Source: Halomonas sp. 25-S5
GTDB taxonomy: Bacteria > Pseudomonadota > Gammaproteobacteria > Pseudomonadales > Halomonadaceae
Direction of reading: 5' to 3'
DNA: 64,000 bases
Assembly (NCBI RefSeq): GCF_029889845.1
Contig: NZ_JARANV010000004.1
Location: 62,001 to 126,000 of the forward strand
In this document: positions 1 through 7,691 of the stretch, piece after piece
Position numbering within the stretch: the first letter of the stretch is position 1
How the letters are laid out: each line of letters opens with the position of its first letter
The notes under the pieces: generated by a model
Told to the model about the DNA's origin: nothing
What the model saw: the letters and a program-made list of their open reading frames with translations, nothing else
Databases searched by the model: none
Made by a program: the position numbers and the translations under genes

Positions 1-1016
<1,016 letters not shown>

Positions 1017-1031
1017 GTCGTCTCTCCCGGT

Positions 1032-1604
1032 TCATTCATTCTGCTGTCGCAGATTGATGCTCTGTTCGATGGCGGTGAGCTGCTCGAGCTTCTCGGCCAT
1101 GGCCTCGAGCTCCTCGGTGAGGGCCGCGTTCTCCTCCACGGCGGCCTGGTGCTCGCCCCGGCTCTCGGCCAGCTGGCCGGCCAGGCGGCGACGCCCCTCC
1201 AGCTCGTTGAGCCAGTAGCGCAGCAGTGGCTGCAGCTCGGGCGGCGCACCGTGCAGATCGGCCTTGTAGAGCTCCGAGGCACGGTTCCACTGCTGTTCGT
1301 CACCCCAGGCGAGCAGCACGGCCCGCGCCAGGCGGCGCTCGGACCTCTCGCCGCCGAGGCGCGTCAGAGTGGCCTCTCGCCACACCCGGTCGCCGCGCTG
1401 GGAGGCCAGGCCGAAGGCCACCCAGTCGTCGAGCAGGCAGGGCGCGTTGTCGAAGTCCGGCAGCTCGGCATGGCAGCGCGCCGAGCCGGTGGTGGGGCTC
1501 TGGAGGGGCGAGGGGCCGGAGGGCGACTGCAGCGACTCGGGCAGGTATTGGCAGCCGGCCAGCCAGGCCGTGGCCAGGCACAGGAACCAGGGGCGCGCGG
1601 TCAT
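1032..1604 (-). CDS. qseG: QseG-like outer-membrane lipoprotein of the GlrKR system
   Basis: A 190-residue protein with an N-terminal lipoprotein signal: [18 protein letters not shown] ends in a lipobox (LAGC), so the mature protein should begin at the cysteine near residue 18 and be lipidated. The rest is helical with a likely coiled coil in the last third ([20 protein letters not shown]). No enzymatic motif is seen. The start overlaps the glrK stop as ATGA (1601-1604), indicating translational coupling. A longer frame exists upstream, but only this start gives a proper signal peptide. In enterobacteria QseG sits between the kinase and regulator genes and modulates kinase activity. That role is inferred here from position, lipobox and coiled coil, because sequence conservation in this family is low. 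Confidence 0.7.
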   Translation of the reverse strand: MTARPWFLCLATAWLAGCQYLPESLQSPSGPSPLQSPTTGSARCHAELPDFDNAPCLLDDWVAFGLASQRGDRVWREATLTRLGGERSERRLARAVLLAWGDEQQWNRASELYKADLHGAPPELQPLLRYWLNELEGRRRLAGQLAESRGEHQAAVEENAALTEELEAMAEKLEQLTAIEQSINLRQQNE

Positions 1605-3145
1605 GGGGTATCGTTCCTCGAGTGGGCGCCCGCCAGGGCGAGCGTCGGGTGGTCGTGATCCTGTTCGGGAGCCCGGGCCAGCCGCGGCAGGGTCAGGCGA
1701 AAGCACACCGCCAGCCGGGTATCGTCCACGAGCGCCAGGCTGCCGTGCTGGAGCCGGGCACAGTCGGCGGCCACCGAGAGGCCGATGCCGGAGCCCTTGA
1801 GCGGCCCCTTGCGGCGCCCGCGGCCCTGAAAGAAGGCCTCGAAGAGCCGCTCGCGATCCTCCTCGGCGATCGGCTCGCCGCTGTTGGCCACTTCGATCAC
1901 CAGCCGGTCGCGCAGCGGCCGGGCGCGGATCTCCAGCGTACCGCCGTCCTCGCCGTAGGCGACGGCATTGGAGATCAGGTTGTCGAGGACCCGTGCCGTG
2001 GCGGTGCGGTCGAGCGCCCAGGCCAGGGGGCCATCGAAGCAGCTGACGCGCATCTCCTTGTTGTCCAGCGCCAGGCGGTGCTTGGCCAGCACCTCCTTGG
2101 CCACGGTGGCGACGTCCAGCCGCTCGATGTCCAGCTGGCGGTTGTGCTGGAGCAGGTTGTAATCCAGCAGCTGCTCGATCAGCTGCTGCAGCTCGCGCCC
2201 ACTGGCATCGATCAGGTCGAGGATCTCGCGCTGGCGCGGCGTGACCTCGCCGGCCACGCCGTCGGCGAGCAGCGACGAGCCCTCGCGCACGCTGGCCAGC
2301 GGGGTCTTGAGCTCATGGGACATATGGCGCAGGAACTGCTGCTTCTGGGCCTCCAGCTCGTCGAGCCGCGAGGCCAGCCAGTCCAGCCGCTCGTCCAGGG
2401 TGACCAGTTCCGCCGGGCCCTTGAAGGGCCGCGGCGTCTGCGCCGCGTCCCCGCCCACGCTACCGATCCCCAGGATGCGCCGTTCGAGCTGGCGGATCGG
2501 ATGGATGATCAGCCGGGTGAACAGCAGCATCAGCACCAGGCTCGCCGAGACCAGCGCTGCGGTCTGCCACCACAGGCGCACCTGCACGGCCTCGGCTCGG
2601 GCACGGATGCCCTCGATGCGCTCGTCGATGCGCCGGTTGGTGGCGCGGCGCATCGCCTCGGTGTGCTGGGCGAAGGGCAGGAAGTCGGAGAGCCGGGCGG
2701 TGAACGCCTCGAGCGGCAGGTCGGGCAGCTCGGCGAGGTCGTCGAGTTTCTCCTCCAGCGCTGCCACATCGGGATCATCGGGCAGCAGCTGACGCTGCTG
2801 GGCCAACAGCTCGCGGAACTCCTCGAGGCGCTCGCCGTAGATTTGCAGCAGGCTCTCCTGCTCGACCACGGCATACTGGCGCGCACCGCGCTCCATCTCC
2901 AGCGCCAGGGCACCCAGCGAGCGGGCACGCCGGGTCTCCTCCACCGCCTGGCGGGCACTGACATCCGCCAGGCGCGACAGCTCGGAGATGGCCTGCCCGG
3001 CCTGGATCATCAACACGGCCAACGGCAGCATCACCACCAAAAAGGCCAGCAGCACCAGCTGCAACAGCGAGCGCGGCCTCCAGCGACGCGTAACGGCTGA
3101 GGTCATGGACAACGTTCTTTGCAGGAAGGTAACGGGAACCACCAT
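1601..3145 (-). CDS. glrK: GlrK-type membrane sensor histidine kinase
   Basis: Class I sensor kinase of 514 residues. Layout: a transmembrane helix ([19 protein letters not shown]), a periplasmic helical region of about 140 residues, a second membrane helix ([13 protein letters not shown]), a HAMP-like linker, a DHp domain with the H-box [10 protein letters not shown] (phosphoacceptor His near residue 277) and a HATPase_c domain with N-box NLISNAV and a GSGIGLS glycine box. The H-box context closely resembles E. coli GlrK. The start at 3145 has a TTAGGA element 8 nt upstream; an alternative ATG at 3106 (MTSAVTRRW) is equally near the first membrane helix but lacks a good ribosome site. It heads the glrK-qseG-glrR operon and should phosphorylate GlrR. 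The signal is unknown. Confidence 0.85.
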   Translation of the reverse strand: MVVPVTFLQRTLSMTSAVTRRWRPRSLLQLVLLAFLVVMLPLAVLMIQAGQAISELSRLADVSARQAVEETRRARSLGALALEMERGARQYAVVEQESLLQIYGERLEEFRELLAQQRQLLPDDPDVAALEEKLDDLAELPDLPLEAFTARLSDFLPFAQHTEAMRRATNRRIDERIEGIRARAEAVQVRLWWQTAALVSASLVLMLLFTRLIIHPIRQLERRILGIGSVGGDAAQTPRPFKGPAELVTLDERLDWLASRLDELEAQKQQFLRHMSHELKTPLASVREGSSLLADGVAGEVTPRQREILDLIDASGRELQQLIEQLLDYNLLQHNRQLDIERLDVATVAKEVLAKHRLALDNKEMRVSCFDGPLAWALDRTATARVLDNLISNAVAYGEDGGTLEIRARPLRDRLVIEVANSGEPIAEEDRERLFEAFFQGRGRRKGPLKGSGIGLSVAADCARLQHGSLALVDDTRLAVCFRLTLPRLARAPEQDHDHPTLALAGAHSRNDTP

Positions 3146-3208
3146 CGTTCATTCCTAAGGATACCAGAGTTCAGCCGAGCGCCCCGTGGCCAATCGGTGC
3201 CAGCTCGC

Positions 3209-3238
3209 AGCAAACATTCCGCCAGCAAACATTCCGCC
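3209..3238. repeat. 15-bp tandem duplication upstream of glrK
   Basis: Two perfect head-to-tail copies of AGCAAACATTCCGCC lie between the intrinsic terminator at 3241-3266 and the glrK start at 3145, where a separate glrK promoter or leader would be. The function is unknown. It could be paired regulator sites or a simple slippage duplication. Confidence 0.6.
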
Positions 3239-3240
3239 AG

Positions 3241-3266
3241 AAAAAAAGGGCCGGCAGAGCCGGCCC
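3241..3266 (-). terminator. Rho-independent terminator ending a minus-strand transcript upstream of glrK
   Basis: Read on the minus strand this is a perfect 8-bp stem (GGGCCGGC / GCCGGCCC) with a 3-nt loop, directly followed by seven T. No convincing protein gene precedes it on this strand before argA, nearly 700 bp upstream, so it most likely ends the non-coding transcript annotated at 3241-3715. Confidence 0.85.
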
Positions 3267-3715
3267 AATACGCAGGGAACTGAAGGGTCAAGACATTCGC
3301 TCAATCGACGACCTGGTCCGTCCTTTGCCCGAATGTCCATGGGCCGGGGAGGCCCCGAAGCCATGAGGCGCCATCTGCCACCAGGGGCTGGTCATCCTCA
3401 TGCGGGTGGCAAGCCATCGCATGGCGCGCCGCCCTGCTCCGTTCCTGGCACCACCGCCGCGACCGGAGGCCGATGGCGATGCTGCGCGATTCGATCCCCC
3501 ACAACGGGGGAGAGGCATCCATGCCAGGGCGTCCTTGCCCTCTCGATACCGATCCTTGCCTGGCGGCGGTACCGTCTCATCGCAACCTAAAGTCACACAT
3601 CGCTTGGAGCAGACACTGGCCGCGTCGGGGAGCGGGAGCACAGGGCAGTGATGGCCCGCCTCCCTTCGGCGACCGGGAAACGGTTCGAGCCGAATGAACC
3701 GTTTTCCCTTGCTCA
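3241..3715 (-). ncRNA. Candidate sigma-54-driven structured RNA upstream of glrK (GlmY-positioned)
   Basis: A span of about 475 nt between a sigma-54-type promoter (3726-3741) and a strong intrinsic terminator (3241-3266). No open frame in it has a good ribosome site or recognisable protein. The predicted 5' end carries a long hairpin (3675-3708, stem of 12 pairs with one bulge). Around 3510-3544 two adjacent hairpins expose GGA in their loops (GGGC-AAGGAC-GCCC and GGCA-TGGA-TGCC), closed by a GAGA/TCTC stem, which resembles CsrA-binding hairpins. Position relative to glrK matches E. coli glmY, but I see no sequence similarity to GlmY. GGA triplets over the whole span are not clearly more frequent than the base composition predicts. 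Extent and 5' end are inferred. The expected product is a small RNA, possibly processed. Confidence 0.55.
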
Positions 3716-3725
3716 CCCTGACAAC

Positions 3726-3741
3726 TGCCAGCGGCGTGCCA
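3726..3741 (-). promoter_or_regulatory. Sigma-54-type -24/-12 promoter element
   Basis: On the minus strand TGGCACGCCGCTGGCA fits the sigma-54 consensus TGGCAC-N5-TTGCA with one mismatch and keeps the diagnostic GG-N10-GC spacing. Transcription would start near 3715. It stands next to the operon for a sigma-54 activator (GlrR) and has an IHF-type site and two inverted GTC/GAC dyads upstream. Confidence 0.7.
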
Positions 3742-3762
3742 TAACTCACACCATCCCTTTTA

Positions 3763-3775
3763 TATCAACAGGTTG
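3763..3775. promoter_or_regulatory. IHF-type binding site
   Basis: TATCAACAGGTTG matches the IHF consensus WATCAANNNNTTR at every defined position. It lies about 50-60 bp upstream of the predicted start of the sigma-54 promoter, the usual place for IHF to bend DNA between an enhancer-bound activator and sigma-54 polymerase. Confidence 0.55.
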
Positions 3776-3848
3776 AAGACAGGAAAAAGGAGACAGATCG
3801 GCAGCGGCCTGCCGAGCGGCCAATCAGCGGGGGGGATCGCGGGATTTT

Positions 3849-3866
3849 CGTCGCCAAGTGACGACG
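3849..3866. promoter_or_regulatory. Candidate GlrR enhancer site 1
   Basis: CGTC-N10-GACG. E. coli GlrR sites read TGTC-N10-GACA; the inner GTC-N10-GAC is kept here. Centre is about 140 bp upstream of the predicted sigma-54 start. Binding is inferred from the pattern and the gene neighbourhood. Confidence 0.4.
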
Positions 3867-3913
3867 CCTTTCGGCAGCTTTCCTGGATGGCGCTTATTTT
3901 CAGTCGGTTAGCG

Positions 3914-3931
3914 CGTCTCCGGATGGCGACA
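3914..3931. promoter_or_regulatory. Candidate GlrR enhancer site 2
   Basis: CGTC-N10-GACA, one mismatch from the E. coli GlrR box TGTC-N10-GACA. It sits 65 bp from site 1, close to a whole number of helical turns, and just outside the argA stop codon at 3941, so it is in non-coding DNA. Confidence 0.45.
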
Positions 3932-3940
3932 GCGCGCCCC

Positions 3941-5254
3941 TCAGGCGAGGGTCTTGACCAGGATCTTGGATTTGCGCGCGTGGCTGTAAGTGTCGCGACG
4001 CAGCGGCGGCAGGGCCTCGATGTCGGCCAGGCGGAAGCCGTGCTCGAAGAACCAGTGGGTGGTGTGGGTGGTCAGGGCGAACAGCGCCGAGAGCCCCAGG
4101 CGGCGGGCCCGGCGCTCGACCTCGGCGAGCAGCAGCTCACCGCGCGCCCCGCCCCGGTAGTCGTCGTGGACCGCCACGCAGGCCAGCTCCCCCATCGTGG
4201 CCTCGCCGAAGGTATGCAGGGCGGCGCAGCCGATGATCATGCCGTCGCGCTCGATCACCACATAGTCGTCGATCTCGTACTCCAGCCGCTCCCGGGAGCG
4301 CGGCACCAGCATGCCCCGCCGCTCCAGCGGCTCGAGCAGCTCGAGCAGGCCGCCGATGTCGCCAAGCTCCGCCGGCCGCAGCTGCTCGTAGCGATGCTCG
4401 GTGATCATGGTGCCCACGCCGTCGCGGGTGAACAGCTCGCCGAGCAGGGCGTCATGGTCATGCCAGGAGAGCAGGTGGGTGCGGGCCACGCCATGCCGCG
4501 CAGCGGCGCAGGCCGCGCCGAGGTGTCGGGTCAGCTCGCTGGACGGGTCGGCCTGCTGGAGCAGTGGCTCGGCCTGGCCCGGGGTCAGCTGGCGCTGCAG
4601 CTGGCCGCTGCGGTCGAACAGCCCGCTGGCCTCGCCGAGCAGGATCAGCTTGTCGGCGCCGAGCGCCGTGGCGGCATGGCGAGCCACCTCGGCGGCGTCC
4701 AGGTCGAAGACCTCGCCCGTGCTGGAGAAGCCCAGCGGCGGCAGTGCCACCAGCGAGCCGCGCTCGAGCAATCCCTCGATGGCCTCTGCCCGCACCCGAC
4801 GCACCTCGCCGCTGTGGTCGAAGTCGACGCCTTCGCGCACGCCCAGCGGCTTGGCCATCACCAGGTTGCCGGAAACCACGGTCATCTCGATGCCGTGCAG
4901 CGGCGTGTTGGGCAGCCCCGGCGAGAGCCGCGCCTCCAGCCACAGGCGCTGCTCGGCGGCGATGCGCTCTACCCGCGCCATGATCGCCTCGTCGGCCACC
5001 CAGCGGCCCTGGTGGTAACGGGGCACGATGCCCGCCTCGTCCAGGGCCTGCTGCACCTGGGGACGGATACCGAACACCACCACCAGCCGCACGCCCAGGG
5101 TATGCAGCAGCGCCAGGTCCTGAATCAGCTGCTCCCCTCGCCCGCTGGCCATGGCCTCGCCCTCGATCAGGATCACGAAGGTGCGCCCCCGGTGGGCATT
5201 GATGTAGGGGGAGGAATTGCGGAACCAGTCGACGAAGGGGAAACGAGTATCCAA
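3941..5254 (-). CDS. argA: Amino-acid N-acetyltransferase (N-acetylglutamate synthase)
   Basis: Catalyses acetyl-CoA + L-glutamate to N-acetylglutamate, the first step of arginine biosynthesis. The 437-residue length matches bifunctional-type ArgA: an amino-acid-kinase-like regulatory domain (about residues 1-280; FVILIEGEAM, VVVFGIRPQ, GFSSTGEVFD) followed by a GNAT acetyltransferase domain (LACVAVHDDYRGGARGELLL is the acetyl-CoA-binding loop; WFFEHGFR near the end). The start is followed by the conserved WFRNSSPYINAHRG of ArgA. It is monocistronic, with an extended -10 promoter and a tandem repeat just upstream. In this family the kinase-like domain normally binds arginine for feedback inhibition. 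Confidence 0.95.
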   Translation of the reverse strand: MDTRFPFVDWFRNSSPYINAHRGRTFVILIEGEAMASGRGEQLIQDLALLHTLGVRLVVVFGIRPQVQQALDEAGIVPRYHQGRWVADEAIMARVERIAAEQRLWLEARLSPGLPNTPLHGIEMTVVSGNLVMAKPLGVREGVDFDHSGEVRRVRAEAIEGLLERGSLVALPPLGFSSTGEVFDLDAAEVARHAATALGADKLILLGEASGLFDRSGQLQRQLTPGQAEPLLQQADPSSELTRHLGAACAAARHGVARTHLLSWHDHDALLGELFTRDGVGTMITEHRYEQLRPAELGDIGGLLELLEPLERRGMLVPRSRERLEYEIDDYVVIERDGMIIGCAALHTFGEATMGELACVAVHDDYRGGARGELLLAEVERRARRLGLSALFALTTHTTHWFFEHGFRLADIEALPPLRRDTYSHARKSKILVKTLA

Positions 5255-5298
5255 GGCCGCACTCCGGCAGCAGGTGAACGAAGGGGGAGTCGACAGCC

Positions 5299-5307
5299 AC
5301 TATATCA
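5299..5307 (-). promoter_or_regulatory. Likely argA promoter, extended -10
   Basis: On the minus strand TGATATAGT gives a TGN-extended -10 hexamer (TATAGT) about 45 bp upstream of the argA ATG. No good -35 is seen, as is common for extended -10 promoters. The 8-bp repeat array begins about 25 bp further upstream. Confidence 0.45.
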
Positions 5308-5332
5308 GAGCGACGAAAAAGGCGGCACCGTC

Positions 5333-5420
5333 AAGCTGCCAAGCTGCCAAGCTGCCAAGCTGCCAAGCTGCCAAGCTGCCAAGCTGCCAAGCTGCCAAGC
5401 TGCCAAGCTGCCAAGCTGCC
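5333..5420. repeat. 8-bp tandem repeat, 11 perfect copies
   Basis: AAGCTGCC repeated 11 times without error, followed by a partial copy. It lies immediately upstream of the likely argA promoter. Perfect identity suggests recent expansion by slippage, so copy number is likely to vary between strains. Confidence 0.95.
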
Positions 5421-5450
5421 AAGCAGCAGCATGGAATCCGCCGCCGCAAA

Positions 5451-5484
5451 AGAAAACCCGAAGGCCGAGGCCTTCGGGTTTTCT
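5451..5484. terminator. Terminator of the pit transcript (bidirectional shape)
   Basis: A perfect 16-bp stem, AGAAAACCCGAAGGCC with its complement, around a 2-nt centre. Flanking A/T runs allow termination in either direction. It sits downstream of pit (minus strand) and upstream of argA. Confidence 0.85.
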
Positions 5485-5567
5485 TGTAGCTCGGCGCTTG
5501 TAGCTCGGCGCTTGTAGCTCGGCGCTTGTAGCTCGGCGCTTGTAGCTCGGCGCTTGTAGCTCGGCGC
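5484..5567. repeat. 14-bp tandem repeat, 6 perfect copies, abutting the pit stop codon
   Basis: TTGTAGCTCGGCGC occurs six times in a row and ends one base before the pit TAA stop (5568-5570). It separates the stop codon from the terminator, so it would be transcribed as the pit 3' untranslated region. Confidence 0.95.
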
Positions 5568-6833
5568 TTAGCCGAACATGCCCTTGAAGGTGAAGAAAAA
5601 GAGGATGGCGAGGCCGGCGCCGGCCGGCAGGGTGATCAGCCACGACATGGCGATGGTGCCGATGACCCGCAGGTTGAGTGCCGCCATGCCGCGGGCCAGG
5701 CCCACGCCCAGCACCGCCCCCACCAGGGTCTGAGTGGTAGAGATCGGCAGGCCGGTGCCCGACGCCAGTACCACGGTCACCGCGGCCGCCAGGGTGGCGG
5801 CGAAACCGCGGCTCGGGGTGAGCTCGGTGATGCCGGTGCCCACGGTGGCGATCACCTTGTGGCCGTAGGTGACCAGGCCGACGACGATGCCGCCGCCGCC
5901 CAGCACCAGCACCCACCAAGGCACCAGGGCCGCCCCCTCGATCTCGCCGCCGGTCTGCACCACGCTGATCACCGCCGCCAGCGGCCCCACGGCGTTGGCC
6001 ACGTCGTTGGAACCGTGGGCAAAGGCCATGGCGCTGGCGGTGAAGATCATCAGCACGCCGAAGACACGCTCCACCCCGGAGAAGCCGAACTGGTCGGACT
6101 GGCGGCTCGACGCCTTGACGCGACGCTCCATGACCACGCCGAGCGCCGCGATCACCAGGCCGGCGAGGATGGCGAGCAGCAGGCTGGCGCCGAAGCCGAG
6201 ATCCAGGCCGACGTGCTTGAGGCCCTTGGTGAGGGTCACCATGGTCACCGCGAAGCCGACCAGGAAGACGTACATGGGCACGTAGCGCTTGGCCGCGGCG
6301 AAGGGGTCGCGGGCCTCGAAGATCAGGTGTTGCACCGACTTGAAGAGGGTGAAGGCGATGGTACCGGCCAGCAGTGGCGAGACCACCCAGCTGGCGGCGA
6401 TGGCGCCCACGGCCCCCCAGTCCACCGCGCCCGCGCCCAGCCCCGCCACCGCGAAGCCGACGATGGCGCCAACGATGGAGTGCGTGGTCGACACCGGCCA
6501 GCCCTTCATGGAGGCGAGCAGCAGCCAGGTCGCCGCCGCCAGCAGCGCCGCGAGCATGCCGTAGACCAGCAGCTGGGGGTCCTTCTGCAGCAGCTCGGGG
6601 TCGATGATGCCCTTGCGGATGGTGTCGGTGACTTCGCCGCCGGCCAGCCAGGCGCCGAGGAACTCGAAGATCACGGCGATGATGATCGCCTGCTTGATGG
6701 TGATGGCCCGAGAGCCCACCGAGGTGCCCATGGCGTTGGCCACGTCGTTGGCCCCGACGCCCCAGGCCATGAAGAAGCCGAAGAGACAGGCGAGGATGAT
6801 GAAGATCTCACCGTGCTGCGCAATGATCGACAT
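5568..6833 (-). CDS. pit: Low-affinity inorganic phosphate transporter, PiT family
   Basis: A 421-residue polytopic membrane protein with the duplicated PiT signature: GANDVANAMGTSVGS near the N-terminus and HGSNDVANAVGPLAA in the second half. These sequences form the phosphate/cation pathway. About ten hydrophobic segments are visible. PiT proteins co-transport phosphate with H+ or Na+. The start MSIIAQHGEIF is preferred because the first membrane helix and GANDVAN motif follow at the usual distance; a longer frame starts upstream but is poorly supported. It is downstream of, and probably co-transcribed with, the DUF47 gene, a common pairing in which the DUF47 protein regulates the transporter. 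Confidence 0.9.
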   Translation of the reverse strand: MSIIAQHGEIFIILACLFGFFMAWGVGANDVANAMGTSVGSRAITIKQAIIIAVIFEFLGAWLAGGEVTDTIRKGIIDPELLQKDPQLLVYGMLAALLAAATWLLLASMKGWPVSTTHSIVGAIVGFAVAGLGAGAVDWGAVGAIAASWVVSPLLAGTIAFTLFKSVQHLIFEARDPFAAAKRYVPMYVFLVGFAVTMVTLTKGLKHVGLDLGFGASLLLAILAGLVIAALGVVMERRVKASSRQSDQFGFSGVERVFGVLMIFTASAMAFAHGSNDVANAVGPLAAVISVVQTGGEIEGAALVPWWVLVLGGGGIVVGLVTYGHKVIATVGTGITELTPSRGFAATLAAAVTVVLASGTGLPISTTQTLVGAVLGVGLARGMAALNLRVIGTIAMSWLITLPAGAGLAILFFFTFKGMFG

Positions 6834-6906
6834 AGGGAGGGTTCCCTTGTAGCGGTCGGAAGAAGGTCGACACGACACGGCCCCGGGATCGCCGGGGCCG
6901 TTGCGT

Positions 6907-7587
6907 TCAGTTGGCCGTCATGATCTGTAGGCGGCTGCCGACGCGCTCGGCGCGGTCGGAGAGCTCGCCCACCCAATCGATGATCTTGTAGAGGAACATC
7001 ACGTCCACCGGGGGCAGGCGGTCCTCCAGCTCGAAGAGCTGGCGGCGGATAGTCACCTGCTGGCCGTCGGCCTGCTGCTCGAGCGCGTGCAGCTCGCGGA
7101 TCATCTTCTGCATCACGTCGGCGACGTTGCGACCGAAGCCGGACTCGAGCAGGTCCTTGAGCTCCTCCAGGGCGTGGCGGGCCTGGGCCACGCAGGCCAC
7201 CGAGGTGCGCATGTAGTCGCGCATCGGCTGGGCCAGCTCCTGGGGCATCTGCATGCGGCGACCCAGCATGATGCCGGTGATGTCGCGGACCTTGTTGGCG
7301 ATCTTGTCCTGGACGCTGATCAGGTCGAGCAGGTCGGAGCGCGACACCGGCAGGAACATGGTGTTGGGCAGGTTGAGGCGCAGGTCGGTCTTGAGCTCGT
7401 CGGCCTCATGCTCGAGGCGCGTGATGGTCTCGCGATGCTGGGCGGCGGTGTCCCAGTTGCCCACGAGGGAGGCCTCGAAGAAGGGCAGCAGCTCGTCGGC
7501 ACACTCGTTGGCCTTGACGATATGGGCCAGCAGCGGATGGAATGGCGAGCGGCCGAACATCGCGGAGAAGGGATTGGATGTCACCAT
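6907..7587 (-). CDS. DUF47 / PhoU-like family protein (TIGR00153 type)
   Basis: A 226-residue, mostly helical soluble protein with the DUF47 features: conserved acidic helices (LEHEADELKTDLRL near residue 65; VQDKIANKVRDITGIM near 100) and a C-terminal block LPPVDVMFLYKIIDWVGELSDRAERVGSRL. The family is related to PhoU and is usually encoded next to PiT transporters, as here (pit begins 73 nt downstream). The likely role is a metal-binding regulator of phosphate uptake through Pit, inferred from the family and neighbour. Start ATG at 7587 has a poor ribosome site; an in-frame ATG at 7560 is possible. Confidence 0.85.
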   Translation of the reverse strand: MVTSNPFSAMFGRSPFHPLLAHIVKANECADELLPFFEASLVGNWDTAAQHRETITRLEHEADELKTDLRLNLPNTMFLPVSRSDLLDLISVQDKIANKVRDITGIMLGRRMQMPQELAQPMRDYMRTSVACVAQARHALEELKDLLESGFGRNVADVMQKMIRELHALEQQADGQQVTIRRQLFELEDRLPPVDVMFLYKIIDWVGELSDRAERVGSRLQIMTAN

Positions 7588-7610
7588 GGGGCATCTGTGA
7601 ACCTGGAAAA

Positions 7611-7642
7611 TGGCGGCGTCAGTATAGAGACTGACACCGCCA
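7611..7642. promoter_or_regulatory. Inverted repeat in the divergent DUF47 / CYTH intergenic region
   Basis: Arms TGGCGG-C-GTCAGT and ACTGAC-A-CCGCCA around a 6-nt centre: 12 of 13 positions pair. It is placed between two divergent starts, so an operator is plausible. No regulator is known for it, and I do not see a clear PhoB box. Confidence 0.5.
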
Positions 7643-7691
7643 CCGTCATGAAAAAATCATCCATTATTCATCGAACCGAGGTGGCGCCCCG

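Noticed and set aside
3527-3544. Resemblance of the GGCAAGGA/GGGCAAGGACGCC stretches to a cyclic-di-GMP (GEMM) riboswitch
   Set aside because: The conserved P1/P2 layout and tetraloop-receptor sequences are missing, and no coding gene follows before the terminator.
3288-3749. 153-codon minus-strand frame and shorter frames inside the glrK-upstream region
   Set aside because: No family resemblance, poor ribosome sites, arginine/proline-rich composition, and the largest starts upstream of the predicted transcript start. Non-coding RNA explains the terminator and stems better.
3773-5503. 576-codon plus-strand frame opposite argA that reads into the 8-bp repeat
   Set aside because: It is antisense to argA; the KLPSCQAA peptide repeat is only the 8-bp DNA repeat translated.
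5333-5567. Possible CRISPR array
   Set aside because: The repeats are directly adjacent with no spacers, and no cas genes are nearby.
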